The notes under the pieces: model-generated
The model's database searches: none
Told to the model about the DNA's origin: nothing
The model's input: the letters and a program-made list of their open reading frames with translations, nothing else
In this document: piece after piece, positions 31,490 through 40,714 of the stretch
How the letters are laid out: each line of letters begins with the position of its first letter
Position numbering within the stretch: the stretch's first letter is position 1
Assembly (NCBI RefSeq): GCF_035917975.1
Contig: NZ_CP109130.1
Coordinates: forward strand, 5,766,001 to 5,830,000
DNA: 64,000 nucleotides
Direction of reading: 5' to 3'
Source: Streptosporangium sp. NBC_01756
GTDB taxonomy: Bacteria > Actinomycetota > Actinomycetes > Streptosporangiales > Streptosporangiaceae
Translations under genes and position numbers: made by a program

Positions 31490-34400
31490 GGTGTTCCTTC
31501 CGGAAGGTTGGCATGGGGTTTATCGAAGTCGACGTCGAATAATAGAAACATCTCGGAAACATTCTGCATGAACATATTAATGTCGCCACCCACTGCCCTG
31601 GTCATGTCCAGTGCGTCAGAGATGGCCTTAGAGCGAACGAGACCGAAACTTGTTCCGGCGGCGAGGGGTTCCGCGCCGCGGCTGATGCCATCCATGACCT
31701 TCTGCGTCATCGGCGGTGTTTCTTGCATGAAGGCAGCCGGGTCTTTTTGCTGGTATTCGCGCAACCAGGCGACCACATTCGCTACGGCCGCGTCGTTATC
31801 GGCATAGATCACGATACTGTCCGCTCGTCTGGTGACTGCCTGATAGCCGCTGACCTTTGCCGCGTATACCCCGGGGAACCGGTCTGGATCATCCACCACT
31901 TCCCGCACCAGAGCCTCCATCAGTTCTGGGGCTTTGTTCGCGTTGGCGTTTACGTACAGCCGTTCTGTGATGTTACTTCCGGATTCATGGGCGCGGACGA
32001 AGTGGAAGAAATTTCCGCCGACTTCAGGGGTGGCAGGTTCACCCTCGAGCGTCAATACGCTCTTCCAGGTTGGCTGGATCACCGAGCGGGCGTGAGGAGG
32101 CCTATCATGTGCGATGTTCACGATGCTGTCCATATAGGACTGAGGTGTGCGGTTGAGCGGGTTGCTCTCGCTGGAGCGTGCGTAAAGTGAATAGATGTCA
32201 CCCGTATAATAAATTTCGCTCTGCTCCAGCCATACCTTCCAGAGGAAGGCATCTAGACTCTCCCGGGACAGGGCGGGGGGCTCAAGGCCGTGAGCGTGAT
32301 ACGAGAGCAGTCGCAACTCCTCGACCTGTTCGAAGGACAGATCCACGTCGAGCCTTTGCGCCTCCTCTTTGAGATCATGGTGCGAGCGCGGGATCTCCAC
32401 CAGTTCAGGATGGCGGTCGACGAGGTGGGTAAGCGCCTCACGCGCGGAGGGTGAAAGTGCGCGAGGCGTGTCTTGAACCGGATGGCGGATATCGTGGAAA
32501 GCGTCCGGAACCTTGTTGAAAGAGGGGTCGGCGACCCGTCGAGGGTCCGGCGCTGGATGTCTTTCCGCCCTTGCGGTCGAAGTGGCAGGGGCGGCATCCC
32601 CGGCCGCACCATGGACCTTCGGCGCCTCGGCGACGATGCTGTGCCCGTCCAGCCCCAGATCCGCCCGTAGGGCGGTGACGAGTTCGGCGCTGTTGGCCGC
32701 CTGGACGACCGGCTCATGGCCCCGCCGTACCGCATCCAGGTACTTGTCGATCAGTGCCGTGGGATGTCCTAGTTCGGCGCGGAGTTCGCCGAGGGGCGTC
32801 AGCACGTCGGACTTCAGCCGGCCGCCGACCAGTTCCGGTCCGGCCAGTTCCGCCAGCCGGCCGATGGCGGCGTAGTCCGCCTCCCCGTACCCGATCCTCG
32901 GTCCGAGCTTCTCGCCTAGCCACAGCCGGCGATCCGGTGCGTCCATGTAGTCTCTGAGCCACGATCCGGGATCCCTGACATGATCGAGTGAGGCGTATGT
33001 GCCTCCCTTGCGTTCCAAGTCCAGGTACGCCTCGAGTGTTCTTCGGAGGCCTCGCTCCAGCACCAGCCGGTGCATCTCCGTGGCGGGCGCCACGCCGATC
33101 CGCTCGTTGAATCCGATCCGCATGTTCAGCCGGCCGATCGCCCGTGTTTCCAGGTCGGTCAGTCCGTGTATTCCGGCTTCGGCCGCGAGCTGCCTGCCTT
33201 CGTTCAGGTGAAGCCCGGTCGATTCGGCGAAGTCCACCAGCGCGTCAGCCAGCCCGTTGGGGTCCTTTATGGACAATGCCCTGTGTGTCCTGGCATCCCC
33301 CTGGTCCAGGGCGCGCACCACAGTGTCGAGAACCCCCCGCTGACCGCCCAGTGCGCGCTTGACCCGTTCTTCGGCCATATCGGCGCGGCGGGCGTCCCGG
33401 AAGAGCTCCGAGACCTCATGCACGTGCCGTGCCTGATCGTACGACAGACGAAACAACCCGGCATTGTGGGCGATCCGCCGACCCGACCAGTACGTCTCAT
33501 CCAGCGCCAGGTATCTCTCCATGCCCGCGGCCAGGGCATCGGGGGTCGTGGCGGTTGTGACGGGATCGAACCTCTCAACGGTCGCACGCAGATACGCTTC
33601 GATACGGATGTTGTCGGGCCATTTGTCGACGAACCGACCCAGAGGGTCTTCGAGGAACTTGAAGGTGAACGGGGGACCGGCCATGGCGGAGAACCGCCCC
33701 ACCAGTTGCGCCTGCGCATGCGTCAGGTTGTGCATGCCGAAGTCGGCGGCGAGTTCGAAGCCCCGCCGCTCCATCCGCGAACTCAGGTAGTGGCCCAGTC
33801 CGGCGGTCAGGTCCGTCGGGGTCCGCCTGTGGACAACCGGTTCGAATCCCTCTCGCATCGCGTCCAGGTAACCTCGCACGATCCCGCCGTCATTCCACTG
33901 GGCGCGCAGCGTGTTCATCACCGGCCCGTCCTCGGGAAGTGACCTCCCCACGTCCCGCCACTGGGCGTCCGACAGCGACGTCCCATCAAGGTGGTTACCC
34001 AGCATGGTCGCCTTGCCGCGCCACAGCGGATCAACGTCCATGTACCGGGCCAGCGCGGGGATCAGCTCCGAATGGTTCCTGGCCTCAAGGATCAGGTACT
34101 CCCCTCCCGCGGTCGCCCGGAGGTACGCCTCGGCCAGCGTCCGGCGGCCATAACGCGAGATGAGCTTGTTCACCGGCGAACCCAGCGGATCCGACATGTT
34201 CGCCACTTCCGGCGCCAGATCGTTGAACCGGTAGAGCTTCCGAGCCTGGGAATCTGTCAGATCAGGCAGACCGAGCCACTGACCCAGTTCCCGGCCCTTC
34301 GCGACCACGTGATCATTCAAGTCCTGCAGAGCATCGCTCCGCCGGGACGGACCGCCGGGGTCGTGGTGGAACCCCACCGCATCCTCCGGCAGCCCCCCGA

Positions 34401-37400
34401 AGCCGTTCGGCCGCGCCCTCCCCCTGACCGGCGTCCCGACGTGGGCGAACGCGGTCTCGCCCGGATCGAGACGTCCGTGCGGGTGTCCGGCCGCACCGCC
34501 GCCACCCCGGGCCGGGTTGTCCGTGGAACCGGCGCCGTCGCGACCGGAGGAGACGGGCGTATCAACCCCGCCCTGTTCCGCGGCCACCCGTGTCTCCCTG
34601 GCGCCACCGGTCCTGAACTCCGTGACGGCCTCGATGAGCTGAGCGGCGCGCACGGCCTTGTGCGGGGCGTGTCCAGCGGCTTCGGCTCCGGCGTACGCAT
34701 CGAGGAGGCCGGCGATATCGCCCTCCGCCAGTCCGAACCGCTCGGGGAGGTGAAGAAGGTTGTCCCGTGATCCCAGACGGAGCGTGCTCCTGATGTGCTG
34801 GAGATCCCGCGCCTGCCTGTCGGTGGGATGCTCGATGCCCGCCTGCCGGGCGAGTTCTCTTCCCCACTCCAAGAGCCGCGATTCGAAGGCCGGATGGTCT
34901 CTCAGCGCCCTGGCGAGGGCGTCTCCGGTTGTCGCCGAGACGACGTCCGGGCTCTCACTCGCCTGCCGGTAGAGCAGGTACGCCTTCTCTGCTCCTCCCA
35001 CGTCGTGGATCAGGTCGCCCATGGCGGTGCGCACATCCGGTGCGAACAGGGGATTCGTCAGTTCCGGGCCGGCCAGTCCGATGAGCCGGGCGGTGGCCCT
35101 GGCGAGGTTGTCCGGCACTTCCCGCATGCCCCACAACATCCGCTCCATCGACTCGGCCACCTTGCGCCCCAGCCACAGGTCCTTGTCGGGAGCCGCCAGA
35201 TAGTCGCGCAGCGTCTCTGCCACCCCGCGCGGGCCCTCTTGGTAGAGGAACACATGATCGCCGCCATCGGCCTGCAACCGCAGATAGGTCTCGACGACCC
35301 TCGCAGGTCCCTCCGCGGCGATGAGCTTGCTCATGGGACCGGGCAGCAGCGGGGTCTCGCCATGGGTCAGCTCGGGGCCGACCATCGCGCCCAGGCGGCC
35401 CGCTGCCTGCAACTCGGCGTCGGTGAGGTCACGGCCGAGCCGCTCCGCGACCATCCTCCCGCGTTCCCGCACGAAATCGGTGGCCTTGGCATGCTCATCG
35501 AGCAGGCGTCCCAAAGCCTCGCTGTCTCCGGCCGCCACCACGGCCGTGATCTCCTCGCCACGCTTGGCGTGCAGGTCGAGCGCCACTTCGAGGAGCGCCC
35601 TGAGACTGCCCACATGGGACTGGGCCCCGTCCATGGGGGTGTAGCCCGTGTCCACGAACTTCAAGACCAGCCCCGGCAAGCCGACCTTCCCGAACCTGCC
35701 CAGGAACCGTGCCTGCTCGTCTGTCACCTCAAGATGACCGCTCCACCGGACGGCCTTGCGTCCGAGCCAGAGATCGGCGTCCTTGTCGACGTACCGTTGC
35801 ATGGCGTCGACGAACTCTCGATGGTCCATCCTGTCCAGCGCGGCCACGACGTCTGCGGCCTCCCGGTGCCCCCGAGTGGCTTCCGCGGCACCCGACGTCT
35901 CATCCACCGCGCGGAGGGCGGCCCCGACGAGCCCGCCGTTGTCCTGGACTCCCAGGCTTTCAAAGAGACCTTCCAAGCGTGAGGGGACGGTATCGATGGA
36001 CTCCGCCGTCAACCGGCCTTCGAGCAGCTCGTTCAGCCGCGCCACGGTCCGGGCCTGCCCGTCCGACCTGATGGGTACGTGGAGCGTCTCGGCGATCTCC
36101 CGCCCGGCTGTGACCTCGGGGTCGATACGGGGGGCCGCCGGAGTACGGCCGTCGCCTCCCCCGGGATGCGATGCCGTGGTCCCGCCTGCTCCCTCTTCTG
36201 CGCCGGGTCGGGCGGGTTGTCCATCCCCCCGACCATGTTGTCCACTCCCCCAGCCATGCGGATTGGGCGGGTTTTCTGCGGGGTTGTGGTGGTACATCAC
36301 CGCGCCGTCCGGTAGCCCCGGGTAGCCATCCGGCCGAGGATTGCCCCTGACCGGCGGCCCGATCACCGTGTAGGGCCCTCCCGTCGCCCGGATGTCGGAG
36401 GCCGTCGTGGTCTGCCTTTCGGGTACGGAAGGCTGCCCGGCCGACTCCCCCTCACGAGCGGGAGGTGCGGTGTCGGGCCCGGGGTGGGACGGTACCGAGC
36501 CGCCGTCGTGCCCGGCGGCGGGCACGACCGGCCCGCCCTGCTGGGCGGCCGTGTGCGGCACCGCCTGACTGCCTGAGCTGTCGGTTGCCCGAGGTGCGGG
36601 CTGGCCGCCGTGTCCTTCTGCCGTCTTGGGTGCGGTCTGACTGCCCGGCTCCTGCGCCGGCCGGGGTGGGGCCTGGCCGCTCTGCTCGGCGGGCGCGTGC
36701 GGCGTTGCCGCGCTCCCGGCCGCGGGCTCGTCGACCCCGGTACGCGCCGCAGGGGCGCCACCCTTCGCCGGACGGGCGGGCAAGACCTCATCGGCGGCAG
36801 CGGCGGCCTTCTCTCCCGGCGCGCCACGACCGGGCACCCCGTCACCGGCCCCCGGCACCGCCCGGTCACCGGCCCTCCCGGAACCCTCCACACCCGGCCT
36901 GCCGGCGCCCTCCGCACCGACCCTGCCCACCGGATGCGCGGGTGTGGCTTCACCGGCCGCTCCATGGGCGGGCACCACCCCGTCGGCCGCCGGACGGGCG
37001 AGCACGACTCCCACGCCACGATCAGCACCCACCTGACCGCTCGAACCGCCGCTGCCGCTGTCGCTGTCGCGGGACGCAACAGCGTGATCACCGGCGGCGC
37101 CCCCCACGTCAAGCGCGGCCAAAGACGTCCGGTCCGACGACACCGGCGACACCGGCGGCGAACCCTCCGGCGGCGGTGTCGGGCCCCGCCCCTCAGGCAC
37201 GCCACCGGACCTATCGCCGGACCCACCGCCATGCCCACCACCGCCACCGGCACCGTGCTCGCCGCCGGCACCGGTACCGGGCACGCCATCGGGGATGCCG
37301 GGAGCGCCGGTGACCGCGTCCGGATGCACCGCGGTCGGTCCGAGACCCCCCAACACCCCCGAGACGACGGAGTAAAACAGGTGCTCGGAGTCCAACTGCC

Positions 37401-38274
37401 CGTTCATCGCCAGCATCGGCACACTCGCCACGATGACCGCCGCCCCACTCAACGCCGCCTGCCCCGCCACCGTGTTCGGCGCCCCCGCCAGCAGGCCACG
37501 CACACTCCCGGCCCCGTCCTTGGCGACCACCCCGACCATGTCATCGGTCACCAACTTCGACGCGCCGAACGTCATCCCACCGAACAGCAACCCGGTCAAC
37601 GCCCCCGTGCCCGCCGACCACACCAGCGAGGCGCCATTGAACTCCTCCCGGTGCCCGGCCAGCCACTGCCCCCCCTGCACACCGGCATCCAACCCGCCCA
37701 TGATCCCGCCGAACAACCCCATGTTCTTCAGCACATGAGCCTTGATCATCTGGTTTTCCATCCGGGTGAACGCCAGCCTGCTCCAGATCAACGGCGTGAC
37801 CCCGGGATTGGCCAGAGCGAAGATCCGCAACTTCGCGATCATCACAGCGGCCAAAAACGCCCCCACGATCATCATCCACTGGGTGTGATCGATATCGGTC
37901 GCGTGCCGCCGCGTCGCGGCCGCCTCCCGGCTCACCAGATCCTTCACATACGCCAACACCGCCACCGGATCCCCGCCACCCGGCCCGCCACCCTGCCCGC
38001 CACCCGGCCCGGCCGCACCACCCGCCGACGCCACCAACCTGCCGAACAGCCGCGCGAACTCCTCCTTGGCCGCCCCGTCCCACGCCCCCGCCTCCAGCAG
38101 ATGAGCCACCGCCGCACCCGACTCCAGCTGGAAACGCCCCAACGCCTCCGCCAACCCCTCCAACTCCGCCGCCTTAGCGGAGATCTGCGCATAAGACCCC
38201 TCCGGGAACGCACCCCCCGCGATGAACGGCCAGAACGGCTTGATCAAATCCGGCACGAAAACATCCGGATCCAT
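31486..38274 (-). CDS. Giant WXG-type polymorphic toxin with HopA1-like C-terminal domain
   Basis: The 2,262-residue protein has several parts. An N-terminal helical WXG/CpnT-like region (about 1-115) is followed by hydrophobic segments (about 140-260 and 300-350) and a long Pro/Gly/Ala-rich linker (about 350-700). Next come many degenerate repeats of about 110 residues with LWLGRK, LTDxQA and LAGPEL blocks. The C-terminal domain (about 1940-2262) resembles the HopA1 effector family (RLYVNANANKAPELMEALV, DRFPGVYAAKVSG, ADSIVIYAD, GISRGAEP, SFGLVRSKAI). Start ATG 38274 overlaps the upstream WXG-like gene; the longer frame upstream is Gly/Cys low-complexity. The last kilobase has much lower GC, suggesting a swapped toxin cassette. 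It is probably exported by a type VII-like route; target unknown. Confidence 0.75.
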   Translation of the reverse strand: MDPDVFVPDLIKPFWPFIAGGAFPEGSYAQISAKAAELEGLAEALGRFQLESGAAVAHLLEAGAWDGAAKEEFARLFGRLVASAGGAAGPGGGQGGGPGGGDPVAVLAYVKDLVSREAAATRRHATDIDHTQWMMIVGAFLAAVMIAKLRIFALANPGVTPLIWSRLAFTRMENQMIKAHVLKNMGLFGGIMGGLDAGVQGGQWLAGHREEFNGASLVWSAGTGALTGLLFGGMTFGASKLVTDDMVGVVAKDGAGSVRGLLAGAPNTVAGQAALSGAAVIVASVPMLAMNGQLDSEHLFYSVVSGVLGGLGPTAVHPDAVTGAPGIPDGVPGTGAGGEHGAGGGGGHGGGSGDRSGGVPEGRGPTPPPEGSPPVSPVSSDRTSLAALDVGGAAGDHAVASRDSDSGSGGSSGQVGADRGVGVVLARPAADGVVPAHGAAGEATPAHPVGRVGAEGAGRPGVEGSGRAGDRAVPGAGDGVPGRGAPGEKAAAAADEVLPARPAKGGAPAARTGVDEPAAGSAATPHAPAEQSGQAPPRPAQEPGSQTAPKTAEGHGGQPAPRATDSSGSQAVPHTAAQQGGPVVPAAGHDGGSVPSHPGPDTAPPAREGESAGQPSVPERQTTTASDIRATGGPYTVIGPPVRGNPRPDGYPGLPDGAVMYHHNPAENPPNPHGWGSGQHGRGDGQPARPGAEEGAGGTTASHPGGGDGRTPAAPRIDPEVTAGREIAETLHVPIRSDGQARTVARLNELLEGRLTAESIDTVPSRLEGLFESLGVQDNGGLVGAALRAVDETSGAAEATRGHREAADVVAALDRMDHREFVDAMQRYVDKDADLWLGRKAVRWSGHLEVTDEQARFLGRFGKVGLPGLVLKFVDTGYTPMDGAQSHVGSLRALLEVALDLHAKRGEEITAVVAAGDSEALGRLLDEHAKATDFVRERGRMVAERLGRDLTDAELQAAGRLGAMVGPELTHGETPLLPGPMSKLIAAEGPARVVETYLRLQADGGDHVFLYQEGPRGVAETLRDYLAAPDKDLWLGRKVAESMERMLWGMREVPDNLARATARLIGLAGPELTNPLFAPDVRTAMGDLIHDVGGAEKAYLLYRQASESPDVVSATTGDALARALRDHPAFESRLLEWGRELARQAGIEHPTDRQARDLQHIRSTLRLGSRDNLLHLPERFGLAEGDIAGLLDAYAGAEAAGHAPHKAVRAAQLIEAVTEFRTGGARETRVAAEQGGVDTPVSSGRDGAGSTDNPARGGGGAAGHPHGRLDPGETAFAHVGTPVRGRARPNGFGGLPEDAVGFHHDPGGPSRRSDALQDLNDHVVAKGRELGQWLGLPDLTDSQARKLYRFNDLAPEVANMSDPLGSPVNKLISRYGRRTLAEAYLRATAGGEYLILEARNHSELIPALARYMDVDPLWRGKATMLGNHLDGTSLSDAQWRDVGRSLPEDGPVMNTLRAQWNDGGIVRGYLDAMREGFEPVVHRRTPTDLTAGLGHYLSSRMERRGFELAADFGMHNLTHAQAQLVGRFSAMAGPPFTFKFLEDPLGRFVDKWPDNIRIEAYLRATVERFDPVTTATTPDALAAGMERYLALDETYWSGRRIAHNAGLFRLSYDQARHVHEVSELFRDARRADMAEERVKRALGGQRGVLDTVVRALDQGDARTHRALSIKDPNGLADALVDFAESTGLHLNEGRQLAAEAGIHGLTDLETRAIGRLNMRIGFNERIGVAPATEMHRLVLERGLRRTLEAYLDLERKGGTYASLDHVRDPGSWLRDYMDAPDRRLWLGEKLGPRIGYGEADYAAIGRLAELAGPELVGGRLKSDVLTPLGELRAELGHPTALIDKYLDAVRRGHEPVVQAANSAELVTALRADLGLDGHSIVAEAPKVHGAAGDAAPATSTARAERHPAPDPRRVADPSFNKVPDAFHDIRHPVQDTPRALSPSAREALTHLVDRHPELVEIPRSHHDLKEEAQRLDVDLSFEQVEELRLLSYHAHGLEPPALSRESLDAFLWKVWLEQSEIYYTGDIYSLYARSSESNPLNRTPQSYMDSIVNIAHDRPPHARSVIQPTWKSVLTLEGEPATPEVGGNFFHFVRAHESGSNITERLYVNANANKAPELMEALVREVVDDPDRFPGVYAAKVSGYQAVTRRADSIVIYADNDAAVANVVAWLREYQQKDPAAFMQETPPMTQKVMDGISRGAEPLAAGTSFGLVRSKAISDALDMTRAVGGDINMFMQNVSEMFLLFDVDFDKPHANLPEGTP

Positions 38275-38711
38275 CAACGCCCCCCGCCCACAACACCCGA
38301 ACCCGCACCCGCAGCACCCGGGCCCCCAACACCCGAGACCCCAGTGCCCGCACCCACCGAACCCGCGACCCCAACACCCGGGCCCACCGAACCCGCGACC
38401 CCGGCACCCGCGACCCCAGACGCCGCGTCCGCCCCCTGGTAACCGGCCCGGGCATACCCGAGGTTCTCCCCCTCGGAAAGGCACCTACCGGCCAGGAAAC
38501 GCAACAACTCCCCGACCGTCTCGAACGTCTCCCCATGAGCGCGCCAAAACTCCCGGCCGTAGTCATCGTCGGTCACCGCGGCCCGCGTCGCGTAAGCGGC
38601 CCCCACATGCCCCGCGGCCACTCCCGCGACCCCGCCCCCCAACTCGCTCACCATGTCGCTCAACGCCAGCAACTGACGCTCGGCATAGGCCATACCGTCG
38701 AAAGAGCTCAA
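38274..38711 (-). CDS. WXG100/ESX-like small secreted partner with Gly/Val-rich tail
   Basis: The product (about 145 residues) has an N-terminal helical hairpin-like region (AYAERQLLALSDMVSELGGG and REFWRAHGETFETVGELLRF), typical of small partners encoded before WXG-type toxins. A repetitive Gly/Ala/Val tail with GVAGSVG-type units follows. I prefer TTG 38711, which has GAGGAAGG seven bases upstream; ATG 38741 or 38693 are alternatives. Its stop overlaps the toxin start (TGATG). It probably acts as secretion partner for the toxin. Confidence 0.65.
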   Translation of the reverse strand: MSSFDGMAYAERQLLALSDMVSELGGGVAGVAAGHVGAAYATRAAVTDDDYGREFWRAHGETFETVGELLRFLAGRCLSEGENLGYARAGYQGADAASGVAGAGVAGSVGPGVGVAGSVGAGTGVSGVGGPGAAGAGSGVVGGGR

Positions 38712-39102
38712 GAGGCAGCCTTCCTCGTCAGCCCGCCGCATCCCGGGCGCGGCTCAGAAGACGACCGAAGGGCGAGCGGCCCGGCATATGAAGCGGTCCG
38801 AAAATCTTAAACGATCACTTTCCATCCATTCGGGCCGTGAACGCAAGCTGTTGGACCGTTCCAGCGGCCATTCCCTCGGAAAGGGACGCTTCCGGAAGGG
38901 GACGCTTCGCGTGGGTCCGGCCCTCTCCGGCGGCTACCCCCCAAGGGGGCTGCCGCGGAGGACGGGGCACTCCCCGGCTTTCGGCAACCGGTCCGAGCCG
39001 TACCCGGGATCGCTGTCGTGGTCCGCCACAGGCCAGGCGGAAGCGGGCCAGGCGGAAGAGAGGCCCCGCACGGCCGTCCCGAGAGTCTTCCGGGTGTGCA
39101 GA
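38712..39102. other. Intergenic region upstream of the WXG/toxin operon
   Basis: No gene is recognised. GGGACGCTTC occurs twice (38883 and 38899). The AT-rich patch near 38800-38825 is the likeliest place for the promoter of the WXG/toxin operon, with TAAGAT as a possible -10, but no -35 is convincing. Confidence 0.45.
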
Positions 39103-39139
39103 GCGGGCGCTCCCGTGGCCGGAGAGTGGGAGCGCCCGC
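39103..39139 (-). terminator. Terminator of the sugar-binding lipoprotein gene
   Basis: GCGGGCGCTCCC and GGGAGCGCCCGC form a perfect 12-bp stem with a 13-base loop, 14 bases after the stop codon. Confidence 0.85.
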
Positions 39140-39153
39140 GACAGGGGTGCGGC

Positions 39154-40467
39154 TCAGCCGCTGTTGCGCTTCTTGTAGGAGGCCTGGGCCGCTGTCAGCT
39201 TGGCGGCGAACCCGTCAAGGAAGTCCTTGGCCGACAGCGTGCCCCGCAGGACCTTCTGGAACTCCGGCTCCATGGCGGTCTTGGTGATCGTGTTGAACTC
39301 CGGCAGGTAGTACGGCATCTGCACGACCTTGGCCGTCGGGTCGTTGAGCACCTTGACCGCCTCGGCCATGTGTTGCAGTCTCTGGATCCAGGGTTCCTCG
39401 TTGACGTCGGTGTTGGCCGGGAGCACGCCGGTCTTCTCCGACCAGTAGCTGTTCATCGCCTTGGAGGCGGCGAACTCGGCGAACCTGTAGGCGGCGTCCT
39501 TCTGCCGGCCGCTCGCGAACAGCCCGATCCCCGCGACCGGGTTGGACAGGACCACCTGGAAACCGGCGGCGGACTTCGGCACGGCCATGGCGGCCACGTG
39601 CTCCCTGCCCAGCGCCTTGACGTGGTCGTTGAACGACCCCAGGTTGTGCTGCATGATCGCGATGTTGCCGGCGTCGAACTGGGCGACCATCTTCACGTAG
39701 TCGTTGCTGACGTCGGCCTTAGGGGTGACCTTCTCGTAGAGCCCCGCCAGTTTCGTCAGGGCCGCCACGTTCCTCGGGTCGTTGACCGTCGCCCTGCCGG
39801 AGGCGTCGAAGATCTCGGTGATGCCGGACTGGCCGTACACCATCTCCAGCATCTGCGCGATCGAGCCCGTGCCGCCGCGGATGGTGAAGCCGTGGCGGTC
39901 CTTGGCCGCGTCGGTCAGCCGCTCGGTCGCGGCGAAGAAGCCGTCCCAGCTCATGGGCGCTTCGAGGCCGGCCTCCTCGAACCAGTCCGTCCGGTACCAG
40001 AGCACCCCCAGGTTGGTGGAGAGCGGCATCATGTAGGTCGCACCGTCGGGCACGGTCGACTTGACGGCCGTGGTGACCTGCTCGTTCAGCTTGCCGTTCA
40101 GCGCGCCGCCGGAGATCCGGTCGTCCAGTGGGTCGAGCGCTTTCTGCGCCACCAGGCCGGACAGCATGGCGGTGGAGACGCCGCCCACGTCGGGCAGTCC
40201 GCCGCCGGCGATGGCCCTGTCGTATTTCTGCTGGACCTGGGAGATCGGGATGCCGACGTATTTGACGGTGATCGTGGGATTCGCCTTCTGGAACTCCGCG
40301 ATGATGTGCCGCCACACCGGGGTGCGGGCGGGACCGCCGTTGTCGTCCCAGAAGGTGATCGTGATCTTGCCGTCGGCGGAACCCACGTCCGCGCCGCACG
40401 CGGTCAGCCCGCTGCCGAGCATGAGTGCCGCGGTCAGGACCGCCAGGCGCGCAGAGCGTGTCGTCAT
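39154..40467 (-). CDS. Extracellular sugar-binding lipoprotein (family 1 solute-binding protein)
   Basis: The 437-residue protein begins with a lipoprotein signal ending LGSGLTAC, so it is anchored outside the membrane. The mature part follows the MalE-like fold (ITITFWDDNGGP, a hinge near MMPLSTNLGVLWYRTDWFEEAG, and MAVPKSAAGFQVVLSNPVAG). I set ATG 40467 at the signal peptide; the frame extends upstream without support. No MalF/MalG permeases are in the window, so it must share others or is an orphan. It follows murQ on the same strand after 247 bases, suggesting it may bind an amino sugar; this is inference. Confidence 0.88.
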   Translation of the reverse strand: MTTRSARLAVLTAALMLGSGLTACGADVGSADGKITITFWDDNGGPARTPVWRHIIAEFQKANPTITVKYVGIPISQVQQKYDRAIAGGGLPDVGGVSTAMLSGLVAQKALDPLDDRISGGALNGKLNEQVTTAVKSTVPDGATYMMPLSTNLGVLWYRTDWFEEAGLEAPMSWDGFFAATERLTDAAKDRHGFTIRGGTGSIAQMLEMVYGQSGITEIFDASGRATVNDPRNVAALTKLAGLYEKVTPKADVSNDYVKMVAQFDAGNIAIMQHNLGSFNDHVKALGREHVAAMAVPKSAAGFQVVLSNPVAGIGLFASGRQKDAAYRFAEFAASKAMNSYWSEKTGVLPANTDVNEEPWIQRLQHMAEAVKVLNDPTAKVVQMPYYLPEFNTITKTAMEPEFQKVLRGTLSAKDFLDGFAAKLTAAQASYKKRNSG

Positions 40468-40714
40468 TGCCCTACCTCTCCGTGTCATGTCCCCCGACAT
40501 CGCTGTGACGGTTGAACCGCCGGATCCGGTGTGGCCGGCAGCCGGTGCCGTGTCGTGGTGGCCGCCGGCCCACGGCTCGCACGTGCCGATCGGAGACAGG
40601 GTACGGCTCCGCGATCGGTTCCGGGTGGTGGCCACGACCATTGCCATGCTCTGCGTCCCGAGCCGGGGAGTTCACCTCCTCGGCCGGCTGCCGGCTCTCC
40701 GGTACGACCCGGTC

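Noticed and set aside
36610..38442. 610-codon plus-strand Arg/Pro-rich frame opposite the toxin gene
   Set aside because: Shadow of the GC-rich linker and Gly-rich repeats of the toxin and WXG genes.
38274..38484. N-terminal Gly/Cys-rich extension of the toxin (70 codons) as a Cys-rich peptide
   Set aside because: It overlaps the WXG-like gene in another frame; composition reflects the GGGTGTTGGG-type repeats rather than a real peptide.
40472..40675. Small minus-strand frame upstream of the sugar-binding lipoprotein
   Set aside because: Start codon abuts its ribosome site with no spacing, composition is His/Arg-rich and no family is recognisable.
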